This document shows positions 26,614 to 36,044 of a DNA stretch of 64,000 bases, one piece after another (the stretch's first letter is position 1; every line of letters starts with the position of its first letter). The position numbers and the translations under genes were made by a program. Origin of the DNA: Pseudomonas viridiflava (GTDB taxonomy: Bacteria > Pseudomonadota > Gammaproteobacteria > Pseudomonadales > Pseudomonadaceae); NCBI RefSeq assembly GCF_900602065.1, contig NZ_UWFN01000200.1:62001-126000 (forward strand). Reading direction: 5' to 3'. The notes below the pieces were generated by a model that saw only the letters and a program-made list of their open reading frames with translations, did no database searches and was not told where the DNA came from.

Positions 26614-27762
26614 TCAGCGATCCCGCAAACTGCGCTCCATCCGCGCCAAGCCTTCTTCCAGCAGTACTCGTGGGCAGCCAAAGTTCAGCCGCACGAACTG
26701 CTGGCAATCGTCACCAAATTCCACTCCGGCACTGAGCCCGACCTTGGCGTGTTCGAGGAAGAATTGCTGTGGGTCATCCAGGCCCAGCGCGGAACAGTCC
26801 AGCCAGGCGAGGTAGGTGCTTTGTGGCAGGTGCATGACGACGCCGGGCAGGCGGGATTTCACCGCTTGCGCGAGATAGTCGCGGTTGGCTTGCAAGTAGG
26901 CATTGACCTGGCTTAACCAGTCCGCGCACTCGCTGTACGCCGCACGGGTGGCTTCCAGGCCCAGCACGTTGACACTGTCGACCAGCCCCAGGCGACCAGC
27001 GTTGAAGCGTTTGCGCAGAGACTCGTCCTGAATCACGGCAAAGGCGGTCTTCAGTCCGGCAATGTTGTAGGCCTTGCTGGCCGACATCAGGGTGACGGTG
27101 CGCTGGGCAATCTGTGGGCTCAGAGAGGCAATGGGGATGTGCCGACGGCCGTCGAAGAGAATGTCAGCATGGATGTCGTCTGAAATGATCAGTACGTCGT
27201 GCTGTACGCATGCTTCACCGATCAGGTGCAATTCTTCGCCGCTGAATACCTTGCCGAGCGGGTTGTGCGGATTGCTCAGTAACAAGGCGCCTGCATTCGC
27301 CAGTTTGCTGTTCAGCGCTGCGATATCCGTGTGGTACTCGCCATGGGCGTCGGCCTTGAACGGCAGTTCGATGCGCGGTTGCTGCCAGTGATTCGGTGCG
27401 TGAGACAGTGGTGAATAATTCGGCGTTTGCAGGACGACGCCCGAGTTGGCCGGAACCAGTGCGTTGAGCGCCATGTTGAAGCCGGGCTCGACACCGGGTA
27501 GAAACACCAATTCTTGAGGCTGAACACGCCAGCTGTAACGCTCCCAGAGGTAGTCAATCACTGTCTGGCGCAGGTTGTCCTGGGCCACGCCGTAGCCGAG
27601 CAGCGGATGCGCGAGTCGTTTCTGCAGCGCCTGAATGATCGGCTCGGCAACCGGGAAGTCCATGTCCGCGACCCACATGGGCAGCACGTCGGCGGGGTAC
27701 AGACTCCACTTCTTGCTGTCGGTGCCGTGGCGTTCGAATACGGTGTCCAGGTTGATCGTCAT
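26614..27762 (-). CDS. PatB/MalY family cystathionine beta-lyase-like C-S lyase
   Basis: 382 residues; fold-type I PLP enzyme of the PatB/MalY branch. The N-terminal signature ...KKWSLYPADVLPMWVADMDF is present; the PLP lysine is Lys230 in LMSASKAYNIAG; Asp195-Asp196 and NPHNPLG (164-170) are further active-site segments. These enzymes cleave the carbon-sulphur bond of cysteine conjugates, releasing a thiol, pyruvate and ammonia. It lies downstream of a solute-binding protein and permease on the same strand, so it probably degrades the imported sulphur amino acid or conjugate. Confidence 0.92.
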   Translation of the reverse strand: MTINLDTVFERHGTDSKKWSLYPADVLPMWVADMDFPVAEPIIQALQKRLAHPLLGYGVAQDNLRQTVIDYLWERYSWRVQPQELVFLPGVEPGFNMALNALVPANSGVVLQTPNYSPLSHAPNHWQQPRIELPFKADAHGEYHTDIAALNSKLANAGALLLSNPHNPLGKVFSGEELHLIGEACVQHDVLIISDDIHADILFDGRRHIPIASLSPQIAQRTVTLMSASKAYNIAGLKTAFAVIQDESLRKRFNAGRLGLVDSVNVLGLEATRAAYSECADWLSQVNAYLQANRDYLAQAVKSRLPGVVMHLPQSTYLAWLDCSALGLDDPQQFFLEHAKVGLSAGVEFGDDCQQFVRLNFGCPRVLLEEGLARMERSLRDR

Positions 27763-27860
27763 TTCAGTCTCTACAGGCGGGGAAGCAAGGGCGACAGGTT
27801 AGCTGCGCCTATCGCATCGGTCCACCGCCAGTGTCGAGAGCACCCCGATAGCTGATCAAG

Positions 27861-28694
27861 TCAGCGCTGGTTCTTGTAAGCCTTGCCGTAGTGTCGCTCC
27901 AGGCGTGCCTGAATCAACTCCAGTCCAATGGACAGCAGCCAGTAGATCAGTGCCGCAGTGGTCAGCATTTCGATATAGCGGTAGGAAGACCGGCCATAAG
28001 ACTGGGCAAGGAACATCACTTCCCAGACCCCCATTACCGAGATCAGGGAGGAATCCTTGAGCATCGAAATGAACTGGCTGGTGGTCGGTGGAATGATCGT
28101 GCGCATCGCTTGCGGCAGGGTGATTTGCCAGAACACCACAGTCGGACGCATGCCCAGCGCCGCTGCGGCTTCGCGTTGCCCAGGTGAAACACCGATGATC
28201 CCCGCCCGAAAGATCTCGCTGAGGTATGCGCCGTAGTTCAGAGACAGGGCAATGATGCCCGCGCTGATCGCGCCCGGCACCACGCCCAGTTGCGGCAGAC
28301 CGAGGTAGATCAACAGAATCTGGATCAGCAGCGGCGTGCCACGGAAGAACGACGCGTAAAAACTGGCGATACCAAACGCTACTGCACTGTTGGACAAGCG
28401 CGCCAGCGCCGTGGCGAAGCCCAGTATCAGCGACAGCCATATCGAGCAGAAACACAGGAAAAGGGTCAGCGCCGCGCCTTGCAGGAAGCCGTTTGGCGCC
28501 AGATGCAGCCCGACCAGATATTCCCATTTCGCGGCAATGATCGAGAACTTCAGGTCGAAGCTCATGAAAAACGCGATGCACAGACCCAGCATCACCATCC
28601 AGGTGAGATACAAGCGCGTTTTAAAGCCGAACATTCGCAGCAGACGCGAAGATCCGGCGTTCAGGTCCGGCGGGGCAGGTTGATGCTGGCTCAT
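27861..28694 (-). CDS. amino-acid type ABC transporter permease
   Basis: 277 residues with about five to six membrane segments of the HisM/GlnP family. The cytoplasmic EAA loop that contacts the ATPase is visible (EIFRAGIIGVSPGQREAAAALG region, shortened here to REAAAALG). The start overlaps the stop of the solute-binding protein gene by 4 bp. The N-terminal tail is unusually long (about 25 residues, Pro-rich) before the first membrane segment. Only one permease gene is present and no ATPase gene is nearby, so it must form a homodimer and borrow an ATPase from elsewhere. Confidence 0.9.
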   Translation of the reverse strand: MSQHQPAPPDLNAGSSRLLRMFGFKTRLYLTWMVMLGLCIAFFMSFDLKFSIIAAKWEYLVGLHLAPNGFLQGAALTLFLCFCSIWLSLILGFATALARLSNSAVAFGIASFYASFFRGTPLLIQILLIYLGLPQLGVVPGAISAGIIALSLNYGAYLSEIFRAGIIGVSPGQREAAAALGMRPTVVFWQITLPQAMRTIIPPTTSQFISMLKDSSLISVMGVWEVMFLAQSYGRSSYRYIEMLTTAALIYWLLSIGLELIQARLERHYGKAYKNQR

Positions 28695-29515
28695 TGGGTA
28701 ATGTCAGAGCCGATCCATTTCTGGGAGATCTTGCCCAACGTGCCATCGGCCTTGAGTTCGGCAATGACTTGGGTGAGCTTCGCGTCCCATTCAGCATCGC
28801 CTTTTTCGGTCGCGATGACATTGGGTTCGGCGTAAAGCGTGTCGCCAGCGATCTTGAAGCGTGGATCCTGATTGATGCGCTCATGTGCTGTGATCAGGTT
28901 GGTGACCATGGCGTCGAGACGCACACCTGCGCCCAGTGCCAAGTCCTGGAAAGCCACGGTTTCGTTGTCGTACGGAGCGGCTTGCACAGCGTCAAACGGG
29001 TAGCTGATCGGCTTGTCTTCAGCCCCTTCAATCACCAGATCCTTGTTCAGGTAAGCCTCGTAGGTCGAAGCGCTGATAACGCCGACTTTTTTGCCGGAAA
29101 GGTCTTTGGCGGACTTGATCGCGTCGTTCTTGGCGTTGACCACAATGACCGCTGGCGACTGATAGTACTCAACCGGAAAGTTGAACACCTGAGCACGGGC
29201 CTGGCTCGGTGTCATCGAGCAGATGCATACGTCATAACGGTTACCCCAGTGGCCTGCGGCGATAACGTCCCAGGATGGCGTTGCCAGTTGCAGTTTCACG
29301 CCCAGCTTGTCGGCGACGGCTTTTGCCACGTCAACGTCAAAGCCATCCAGCTGGTTTTGCTCATTGAGGAAAGAAAACGGTGGGTAGTTCTCCATCATCA
29401 CACCGACCATTTCACCTTTTTTATTGATTTTATCCAGCGTCGCACCCGCCATTGCGGTAGAGCAGACGGACAGCAGGGCAAGACTCAAAGGCAAAACAGC
29501 ACGTAAATTCATCAC
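28691..29515 (-). CDS. ABC transporter solute-binding protein (amino acid, family 3)
   Basis: 274 residues. A signal peptide (MMNLRAVLPLSLALLSVCSTAMA) precedes a family 3 solute-binding domain starting ATLDKINKKGEMVGVMMENYPPFSF, with GFDVDVAKAVADKLG and the CICSMTPS loop. It binds an amino acid or related compound in the periplasm and feeds the adjacent permease. First gene of a three-gene operon ending in a C-S lyase, so a sulphur amino acid or conjugate is the likely ligand. A TTATAACCAAA element 93-103 bp upstream also occurs ahead of the solute-binding gene at 61990. Confidence 0.92.
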   Translation of the reverse strand: MMNLRAVLPLSLALLSVCSTAMAGATLDKINKKGEMVGVMMENYPPFSFLNEQNQLDGFDVDVAKAVADKLGVKLQLATPSWDVIAAGHWGNRYDVCICSMTPSQARAQVFNFPVEYYQSPAVIVVNAKNDAIKSAKDLSGKKVGVISASTYEAYLNKDLVIEGAEDKPISYPFDAVQAAPYDNETVAFQDLALGAGVRLDAMVTNLITAHERINQDPRFKIAGDTLYAEPNVIATEKGDAEWDAKLTQVIAELKADGTLGKISQKWIGSDITQ

Positions 29516-29607
29516 ATCACCGAATAGATCGAATACAAATAATTGGTATATATTTAAACGCGATATTAAAAATGTCCTTAATTATTAATTGATCTATATC
29601 CCTGTGC

Positions 29608-29618
29608 TTTGGTTATAA
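29608..29618 (-). promoter_or_regulatory. TTATAACCAAA element upstream of the binding protein/C-S lyase operon
   Basis: Minus-strand TTATAACCAAA, about 93-103 bp before the start at 29515. The same element with one change is found in the same orientation and distance ahead of the gene at 61990. CysB-type control is a guess. Confidence 0.4.
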
Positions 29619-29711
29619 GCCAGGGTTTCGGGTTTATAGACTGTCGACGTTTCCCACTCATTTACCCGTTATGTGCATGCTCGTGACGGGCGTCCAGTTT
29701 CAGGAGTTCCC

Positions 29712-30629
29712 ATGTCTGCAACCCATAAAACAGTCCCTCTACGCCTGCTCGACGGCGGCATGGGGCGGGAGCTCATGCGTATCGGTGCGCCATTTCGTCA
29801 GCCTGAGTGGTCGGCGTTGGCGCTGATTGAAGCACCGGAATTTGTCTTCCAGGCACATCAGGCCTTTATCAACGCCGGGGCGCGGATTATCACCACCAAC
29901 AGCTATGCGCTGGTGCCGTTCCACCTGGGTGAAGAACGCTTTAAAGCCGCTGCTCCGGCGCTCTCCGAATTGGCGGGCGAGCTTGCGCGCAAGGCTGCAG
30001 TAGAGGCTTTGCAGCCAGTTCAGGTCGCCGGTTCGTTGCCGCCTGCTCTGGGTTCCTATCGCCCGGATCTGTTCGATCACGATCAGTCCGTCGCGATTCA
30101 TCGCCTGTTGATTGAGGGGCTGAAGGCCAGTGTCGACGTGTGGCTGGCTGAAACCCAGAGCTCGATCGCGGAAGTGCGCGCGGTACGTGAAGCGCTAGGC
30201 AAGGACGAGAAGCCGTTGTGGCTGTCGTTTACCCTTGAAGATGGTCAAGACCATGGCCCTCGTTTGCGCTCCGGCGAAACGGTTGCTGAAGCGGCGGCGG
30301 TCGCCATCGAGTTGGGTGCCCGTGCGGTGCTGTTCAACTGCAGTCAGCCGGAAGTCATGGCCGCCGCGCTGGCGGCTGCGCGTGAAGTGATTGAGGCAGC
30401 CTCAGCGCAGATCGAGTTGGGCGTGTATGCCAATGCGTTTCCGGTGATGGAAGTTGAAGAAGAAGGCGCGAACGACACCTTGCACGACATCCGCGAAGAC
30501 CTGGGACCTGACGCGTATGCCCAGTGGGCGAATACCTGGGTAGAGCAGGGCGCTTCGGTGATCGGTGGCTGTTGCGGCATCGGGCCGGAGCATATCGCCG
30601 CGTTGCGCAATCATTTCAAGTTGGTGTAG
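29712..30629 (+). CDS. homocysteine S-methyltransferase family protein
   Basis: 305 residues from the ATG at 29712 (CAGGAG upstream). It is a zinc-dependent methyltransferase barrel: Cys210 (VLFNCSQP) and the pair Cys287-Cys288 (GGCCGIGPEH) are the three zinc ligands, and LLDGGMGRELMR begins the domain. Family members transfer a methyl group from S-methylmethionine or a similar donor to homocysteine or related thiols. It is divergent from the solute-binding protein/C-S lyase operon, consistent with a local sulphur amino acid theme. The methyl donor is not predictable. Confidence 0.93.
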   Translation: MSATHKTVPLRLLDGGMGRELMRIGAPFRQPEWSALALIEAPEFVFQAHQAFINAGARIITTNSYALVPFHLGEERFKAAAPALSELAGELARKAAVEALQPVQVAGSLPPALGSYRPDLFDHDQSVAIHRLLIEGLKASVDVWLAETQSSIAEVRAVREALGKDEKPLWLSFTLEDGQDHGPRLRSGETVAEAAAVAIELGARAVLFNCSQPEVMAAALAAAREVIEAASAQIELGVYANAFPVMEVEEEGANDTLHDIREDLGPDAYAQWANTWVEQGASVIGGCCGIGPEHIAALRNHFKLV

Positions 30630-30650
30630 GACTCAGCAGACAGCCCCGTG

Positions 30651-30745
30651 ACCTGTAGGAGCGCGCTTGCCCGCGATTCGGTCTGTCAGTCGATGAATGT
30701 ATCGTCTGCACTGACGCAATCGCGGGCAAGCGCGCTCCTACAGGT
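30651..30745. repeat. REP pair, family A
   Basis: ACCTGTAGGAGCGCGCTTGC and its inverse GCAAGCGCGCTCCTACAGGT bracket about 55 bp. It lies between the convergent methyltransferase and CBS genes. Confidence 0.9.
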
Positions 30746-30823
30746 AAAAAGCGTTCCAAATCAGACTCGCGTTGCTCGTGAGCTACAGGTACTTCCTCGC
30801 CTCGCTGTTGGTGGTTGAACCAA

Positions 30824-31264
30824 TCAATCCCCGCGAATGTACTGCTCCAGCTGTTCGATCAGGCTGGCTTGCTCGGCGATGGCCTCTTTGACCAGGTCGC
30901 CGATGGACAGCAGCCCCAGCAGTTGACCCTCTTCCACGACCGGCAGGTGGCGCAGGTGGCTGTCGGTCATGATGCCCATGCAGGTCTCTACGCTTTGCAG
31001 GGAGTCGACGGTGATCACCTTGTTGCTCATGATCGCGCTGACCGGGGTGCCCACCGAGGAGCGGCCTTGCAGGACCATCTTGCGCGCGTAGTCGCGTTCA
31101 CTGACGACGCCTACCAGTTTGCCGTTGTCCACCACCGGCAAGGCGCCGATGTTTTTCTCGGCCATGAGCCTGAGGGCATCGAGCACCATCTGGTGCGGGG
31201 AGATGGTGTGGACCTGCTGATTGGACGACGCCTTGAGCTTGAGCAGTTGTGCAACGGTTTTCAT
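30824..31264 (-). CDS. CBS domain protein
   Basis: 146 residues made of a pair of CBS motifs: residues about 10-65 (VHTISPHQMVLDALRLMAEKN) and 75-130 (VSAIMSNKVITVDSLQSVETC), with the typical GALPVVDNGKLVGVVSERDYARK turn between them. No catalytic domain is attached. Such stand-alone CBS pairs bind adenine nucleotides and regulate partner proteins. The start follows GGGAGAACAACAA. The gene is single and lies next to the chemotaxis cluster without obvious link. Confidence 0.92.
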   Translation of the reverse strand: MKTVAQLLKLKASSNQQVHTISPHQMVLDALRLMAEKNIGALPVVDNGKLVGVVSERDYARKMVLQGRSSVGTPVSAIMSNKVITVDSLQSVETCMGIMTDSHLRHLPVVEEGQLLGLLSIGDLVKEAIAEQASLIEQLEQYIRGD

Positions 31265-31383
31265 TTGTTGTTCTCCCGTGACGACCCGAGGCGGCGTAGG
31301 GCGGCCTGACAGTCTGCCAACAGCATCGTAGACCGCGCCTCACAGAGCAAGCTGCAAAACCACATCAAGGCATTAGAAAAACG

Positions 31384-32463
31384 CTATTTGTGCAGAATCG
31401 CATGCTGGATGTCGTGCAGAGGCATGATGCGCTGCGCGGCATTCAGTTTGATCGCTTCCTTGGGCATGCCGAACACCACGCATGAGGCTTCGTCCTGGGC
31501 CACCGTGGAACTGCCCGCGTCGAGCATTTCCTTGAGGCCCCTGGCGCCATCGTCTCCCATGCCGGTCATGATGATGCCGGTGGCGTTCTTGCCGGCAAAT
31601 TTGGCCACTGAGCGAAACAGTACGTCGACTGAGGGGCGATGCCGGTTTACGAGTGGGCCATCCACTACTTGCACGTGATAAAACGCGCCGCTGCGGGTGA
31701 CCATCATGTGCTTGCCGCCCGGTGCAATCAGGGCAAGGCCTGGCAGGATGCGGTCGTTGTTTTTCGCCTCGCGGACCTCGATCTGCGACAGCCCGTTAAG
31801 GCGTTCTGCGAAGGATGCGGTAAATTTCTCCGGCATGTGCTGGACGATGACGATGCCGGGACACACCCGAGGCAAGGCGGTCAGCACTGCTTCAAGCGCC
31901 TGGGTGCCACCTGTGGAAGTGCCCAGTGCGACGATTCGCTCGGTAGTCTGGGCCATGGCATGACCCTGTGCAGCAGGCAGAATCGCATCGGCGCTCAGGC
32001 GCGTTGCCGGCGTCAGCACCGGAGCGGGGGCTGCGCGTCTGCCCAGGTTTCTGACGTTTGCGTTGGCGGCGGCGCGAATGGCCCCGACCAGTTCTGCGGC
32101 GGACTCCAGCAGAAAGTTCTTCAGGCCAGTGGTTGGTTTGGTGATGACCTCCACGGCACCGGCCGACATGGCCTGCAGGCTGGTTTCCGCGCCTTTCTGG
32201 GTCAGTGACGAACAGATCACTACCGGAGTAGGGCGCTCGCTCATGATTTTCTTCAGAAAAGTAATGCCGTCCATGCGCGGCATTTCCACGTCGAGCACGA
32301 TCACGTCCGGCCATTCTTTGGCCAGTTTATCCATGGCGAAGATCGGATCGGAGGCTGCACCCATCACATGGATGTCAGGTGTGTCGTTAAGGATACCCAG
32401 CAGGACCTGACGAACTACCGCAGAGTCATCGACCAGCAGTACGCTTATTTTTTTCGTCGCCAT
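31384..32463 (-). CDS. cheB: chemotaxis protein-glutamate methylesterase CheB
   Basis: 359 residues. The receiver domain (1-120) has Asp12 and phosphorylation site Asp58 (VLDVEMP). The methylesterase domain (175-359) has the triad Ser183 (GTSTGG), His209 (VQHMP) and Asp305 (GMGDDGARG). It removes methyl groups from (or deamidates) the receptors of this cluster. It overlaps cheD by 38 bp and is the last gene of the operon. Confidence 0.96.
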   Translation of the reverse strand: MATKKISVLLVDDSAVVRQVLLGILNDTPDIHVMGAASDPIFAMDKLAKEWPDVIVLDVEMPRMDGITFLKKIMSERPTPVVICSSLTQKGAETSLQAMSAGAVEVITKPTTGLKNFLLESAAELVGAIRAAANANVRNLGRRAAPAPVLTPATRLSADAILPAAQGHAMAQTTERIVALGTSTGGTQALEAVLTALPRVCPGIVIVQHMPEKFTASFAERLNGLSQIEVREAKNNDRILPGLALIAPGGKHMMVTRSGAFYHVQVVDGPLVNRHRPSVDVLFRSVAKFAGKNATGIIMTGMGDDGARGLKEMLDAGSSTVAQDEASCVVFGMPKEAIKLNAAQRIMPLHDIQHAILHK

Positions 32464-32953
32464 GTTCCGTGCTTGTCCTTATTGGTTTGTGCCTGACCCA
32501 TACGTGTCCGTTGCACAGGTCGAAGATCACATTACGATAGCCTGTGCTGCCCATGTCCTGTGCAATCAGGTCCAGGTCATAGCTGTCGGCAAGCTCCAGC
32601 GCCGCACGAATATTCATCCGCGCAACGTCGCTGTAATGCACGCCACGCTTGTGGTGAGGAAACATTTCGCCGCCACCGAACAGCTTGAGTTGATAGTCTT
32701 CTGGCGCAGTACGGTGTGCTTTGGCGTGCTCGATGAACAGCTCGATCGCTTCGTCGCCGTACTTCCCGTTGAGTTCACCACACCTGCGGTTTCGGCTAGG
32801 CAGCATGAAGTGGCACATGGCCCCAATCTTGCGCACCGGATGCCAAAGGGTGATACCCACGCAGGACCCAAGGATCGTGCGAATGCGGGTTGGGCTTGTC
32901 GCGAAGTGAAAGTCACCTGGCGCCAGAAAGACTTCGTCGACGGTGGTGTTCAT
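32426..32953 (-). CDS. cheD: chemoreceptor glutamine deamidase CheD
   Basis: 175 residues. The CheD active site is intact: Cys31 in [11 protein letters not shown] and His48 in [11 protein letters not shown]. It deamidates receptor glutamines and can be sequestered by CheY-P or CheC in other bacteria; no CheC is present here. The start overlaps the cheR stop by 4 bp (ATGA), and the end overlaps cheB by 38 bp, showing tight coupling. The C-terminal tail after about residue 160 is basic. Confidence 0.95.
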   Translation of the reverse strand: MNTTVDEVFLAPGDFHFATSPTRIRTILGSCVGITLWHPVRKIGAMCHFMLPSRNRRCGELNGKYGDEAIELFIEHAKAHRTAPEDYQLKLFGGGEMFPHHKRGVHYSDVARMNIRAALELADSYDLDLIAQDMGSTGYRNVIFDLCNGHVWVRHKPIRTSTEHGDEKNKRTAGR

Positions 32954-33756
32954 GGCTTGCGATAGATCGAGGGTGCTACCAGTTTCAATGCATCGCTGAC
33001 GCCGTTGAGGCTTTCGGAGTGGCTGACAATGAAATACCCGCCGGGCTTGAGGCGCGGGAGCAAACGGGCTACAACCTTGATCTTGGTCTCCTGGTCAAAA
33101 TAAATCATCACGTTACGAAGAAAGATCACGTCGAATTCGCCGAGTTCCGGCAGAGCCTCATTTAGATTGACCTGAATAAAGTTGACCCGGTTGCGCAACC
33201 CTCGGTCTACCAGGAACGTACCGTGCTGATTACCGATGCCTTTGAGGCAGTACTTGTGAAGCAAAGGTACTGGCAGGTTGGTGGCGCGCTCCATAGGGTA
33301 ATGCCCGGCGCGGGCCTTGGCCAGTACCTGGCTGCTGATGTCCGAACCAATGATTTCCCATGGCGTGGTGCCCAGGCTTTCGGCCAGGGTCATCGCCAGA
33401 CTATATGGCTCCTCGCCCGACGAACTGGCCGCACTCCACACGCGAAAAGTCTTGCCCGGGGTCGCTTTGGGCAAAACGTTCTGGCGCAGAAAATCGAAGT
33501 GCTTGGGTTCACGAAAAAAGTACGTTTCGTTGGTGGTGAGCAAGTCCAGCGCAACTTGCAGTTCGTCGCTGCGCTGGCCGCTCATGATCAGCTTGAAGTA
33601 CTCGCCGTAGCTTTCCAGCCCATAGTGCTTGAGTCGCTTGAACAAGCGACCCGCGACCAGTGCCTTTTTGGCAGGCGACAGGCTGATGCCTGCGGCCCCG
33701 TACAACCAGGACTGAAACTGGCTGAATTCCCTGTCGTTGAGCATTGTTCCGTTCAC
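32950..33756 (-). CDS. cheR: chemotaxis protein methyltransferase CheR
   Basis: 268 residues: N-terminal helical domain (LNDREFSQFQSWLYGAAGI), then a SAM-binding domain with FRVWSAASSSGEEPYSLAM and the FDVIFLRNVMIYFD motif. The annotated start is a GTG at 33756; an ATG 12 bp downstream (MLNDREF) is an alternative. It methylates receptor glutamates. The beta-subdomain (LKGIGNQHGTFLVDRGL region) may bind a receptor pentapeptide; the 552-residue receptor of this operon ends in EFTRF. Confidence 0.95.
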   Translation of the reverse strand: MNGTMLNDREFSQFQSWLYGAAGISLSPAKKALVAGRLFKRLKHYGLESYGEYFKLIMSGQRSDELQVALDLLTTNETYFFREPKHFDFLRQNVLPKATPGKTFRVWSAASSSGEEPYSLAMTLAESLGTTPWEIIGSDISSQVLAKARAGHYPMERATNLPVPLLHKYCLKGIGNQHGTFLVDRGLRNRVNFIQVNLNEALPELGEFDVIFLRNVMIYFDQETKIKVVARLLPRLKPGGYFIVSHSESLNGVSDALKLVAPSIYRKP

Positions 33757-33775
33757 GATATCTGCTCGTCCCTGA

Positions 33776-34315
33776 TCAGCGCTGTTCGGTGTCTATAGCC
33801 GGAATTTGATCGACTGCCGCCAGACTCGACATTTCGTCGATGGACAGCACCTGATCAACTTCCAGAACGATGACGAACTTGCCATCGACCTTGGCCATTC
33901 CGCTGATGAAGTCAGCACGGATCTTTGCACCGAAGCTCGGTGGTGGCTCGATTTGCGAAGCGGGGATGTCCATCACCGCTGACACTGTGTCCACCAGCAG
34001 GCCGATGTCCTGTGACTGGCCGTCCGCTGTATTGGCTTCGATGATGACCACGCAACTGCGACGGGTAATCGTCGAGTTGGGGCGGCCAAAGCGCGCCGAC
34101 AGGTCCACTACCGGAACCACCGCGCCGCGCAGGTTGATCACCCCGCGGACGAAGGCCGGCATCATCGGTACGACAGTGAGATTGCCGTACTCGATGATTT
34201 CCTTGATGCCAAGGATGCCGATGGCGAACATCTCGGTGCCGAGCATGAACGTCAGGTACTGCTCCTGTTCCTCAACGACCGTCACGTTTTGTCGCGTGGT
34301 AGCGATTGCGCCCAT
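33776..34315 (-). CDS. cheW: chemotaxis coupling protein CheW
   Basis: 179 residues with one CheW/SH3-like fold (residues about 18-160): QYLTFMLGTEMFAIGILGIKEI, then RGVINLRGAVVPVVDL, the hallmark of the family. It links the MCPs to CheA. The start has GGAG eight bases upstream. It lies between cheR and the 552-residue receptor gene. Confidence 0.96.
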   Translation of the reverse strand: MGAIATTRQNVTVVEEQEQYLTFMLGTEMFAIGILGIKEIIEYGNLTVVPMMPAFVRGVINLRGAVVPVVDLSARFGRPNSTITRRSCVVIIEANTADGQSQDIGLLVDTVSAVMDIPASQIEPPPSFGAKIRADFISGMAKVDGKFVIVLEVDQVLSIDEMSSLAAVDQIPAIDTEQR

Positions 34316-34354
34316 GTCTGTCTCCTTTCAAGGCAAGCGAGTGGGTGGATCCGC

Positions 34355-36013
34355 TCAGAATCGAGTGAATTCGGATTCATCCGGAGTGCTTGCCATGTTG
34401 TACGCAAACGATTTCTGTTGCGCTTGCGGGGCAGGGCGAGACGGCTTGCGGCTTGACGTGCCTGAGTTGCTGTCAAACTTTGCAGGCTGATTAGCGGCTT
34501 TCGGCGCAGCGTCCAGAGTGAAGAAGCTCATGGCCTGTTGCAGTTGTTCGGCCTGGCTACTCATTTCCTCGGCTGTGGCGGCGAGTTCTTCGCTGCTCGA
34601 TGCGTTCTGTTGCGTAACCGAGTTGAGCTGGGTCATCGCAGTATTGATCTGCGCGACACCGGCGGCCTGTTCTTCGGAGGCCGCGCTGATTTCCTGCACC
34701 AGGTCCGAGGTCTTGTTGATTGATGGCACCATTTCGTTGAGCAGGTTGCCGGCTTTTTCTGCCATGTCGACACTGCTGGAAGACAGTTCGCCAATTTCCT
34801 GCGCGGCCACCTGGCTGCGCTCTGCCAGCTTGCGCACTTCAGCAGCGACGACAGCGAAGCCCTTGCCGTGTTCGCCCGCACGTGCGGCTTCGATGGCGGC
34901 GTTGAGTGCCAACAGGTTGGTCTGGTAAGCGATGTCATCGATGATGCTGATGCGCTGGGCGATCTTTTTCATGGCCACAACGGTCTGCTGTACGGATTCA
35001 CCACCGTCGGTGGCTTCCTTGGCGGCCTTGCTGGCCATGCCGTCGGTGACTTTGGCGTTCTCGGTGTTCTGGTTGATGCTGGCACTCATCTGTTCGATGG
35101 AGGCGCTGGTTTCTTCAACGCTGGCGGCTTGCTCGCTGGTCGCCTGGCTCATGGACTGAGCGGTAGCGCTGACTTCTTCGGAGGCGCTGGCCAGATTGTC
35201 TGCCGCGTTGCGCACTTCACCGATGATGTGCGAAAGCTTGCCCACCATGTTTTGCATGGCATTGATGACCATGCCGGTTTCGTCTTTCGATCCGGCTTCA
35301 ATGCGCACGTTCAGGTTGCCTTCGGCCAACTGCTCGGCAACCGAAGCCGCTTCTTTCAATGGGCGGGAAATGATCCGCGAGATGAACAATGCCAGACCCA
35401 GGCCGATGACCAGCGCAGCGATCAAGACGCCGATGATGGAGACCCGCGCACTGTCGTACAGCGCATCACCGCGCAGACTGGCAGCCTCCGCACCGGCATC
35501 GTTGTACTCAACCATTTTTTGCAGGTCGCCGGTGACCAGATCGAACTGGCGCTTGGACTCGCCAGCGAGCATCGCACGCGCTTCATCTTCGCGGCTCTGG
35601 TTGGAAAGGGACTGCAGGTCTTTGCTGACTGCGAGGTAACTCGCCCAGTCATTTTTTGTGACGGTGAAGAGGCGGCGATTCTCATCGGTGCTCAGCAGTT
35701 TCTCGTAGGTGTCCAGGCGAGTTTCGAACTGCTTTCTTTCGGCAGTTGCCTCCAGCGCAATCGCATTCTTGTCATCGATGGACTGTGCCGCCACATGACG
35801 GTTTTCCTTGATGCGATAATTCGCGGCGTAGAAGCGCATGGCAGATGCTGCACGCATGGACGGCATCCAGTTGTCGCGAATATCGCTGGCGGTGTCGTTC
35901 ACCTGGCCCAACTGGATGATGGAAAACACGCCCATAACTGCGGTGAGGGCGAGCACCGTGAGAAATGACGCGATCAACTTTGTGGCGATCTTCAGATCGT
36001 AAAACCATTTCAT
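34355..36013 (-). CDS. methyl-accepting chemotaxis protein with four-helix-bundle sensor and C-terminal pentapeptide
   Basis: 552 residues. TM1 at about 10-32, a periplasmic helical ligand-binding region (33-187, single 4HB type, [25 protein letters not shown] region), TM2 at about 188-210, HAMP at 212-264, and a cytoplasmic signalling hairpin with the tip [20 protein letters not shown]. After a flexible linker the protein ends in EFTRF, which fits the x-[HFYW]-x2-[HFYW] pentapeptide that tethers CheR and CheB. This receptor is unique to its operon and likely sets its input. The ligand is unknown. GGAGG precedes the start. Confidence 0.94.
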   Translation of the reverse strand: MKWFYDLKIATKLIASFLTVLALTAVMGVFSIIQLGQVNDTASDIRDNWMPSMRAASAMRFYAANYRIKENRHVAAQSIDDKNAIALEATAERKQFETRLDTYEKLLSTDENRRLFTVTKNDWASYLAVSKDLQSLSNQSREDEARAMLAGESKRQFDLVTGDLQKMVEYNDAGAEAASLRGDALYDSARVSIIGVLIAALVIGLGLALFISRIISRPLKEAASVAEQLAEGNLNVRIEAGSKDETGMVINAMQNMVGKLSHIIGEVRNAADNLASASEEVSATAQSMSQATSEQAASVEETSASIEQMSASINQNTENAKVTDGMASKAAKEATDGGESVQQTVVAMKKIAQRISIIDDIAYQTNLLALNAAIEAARAGEHGKGFAVVAAEVRKLAERSQVAAQEIGELSSSSVDMAEKAGNLLNEMVPSINKTSDLVQEISAASEEQAAGVAQINTAMTQLNSVTQQNASSSEELAATAEEMSSQAEQLQQAMSFFTLDAAPKAANQPAKFDSNSGTSSRKPSRPAPQAQQKSFAYNMASTPDESEFTRF

Positions 36014-36044
36014 CGGGTGTTACCTCCATGGAAATGCATGTGCA

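Noticed and set aside
34868..35968. 366-residue open frame opposite the 552-residue MCP
   Set aside because: It is an antisense shadow of a high-GC receptor gene, rich in Gly, His and Asp with no family signature.
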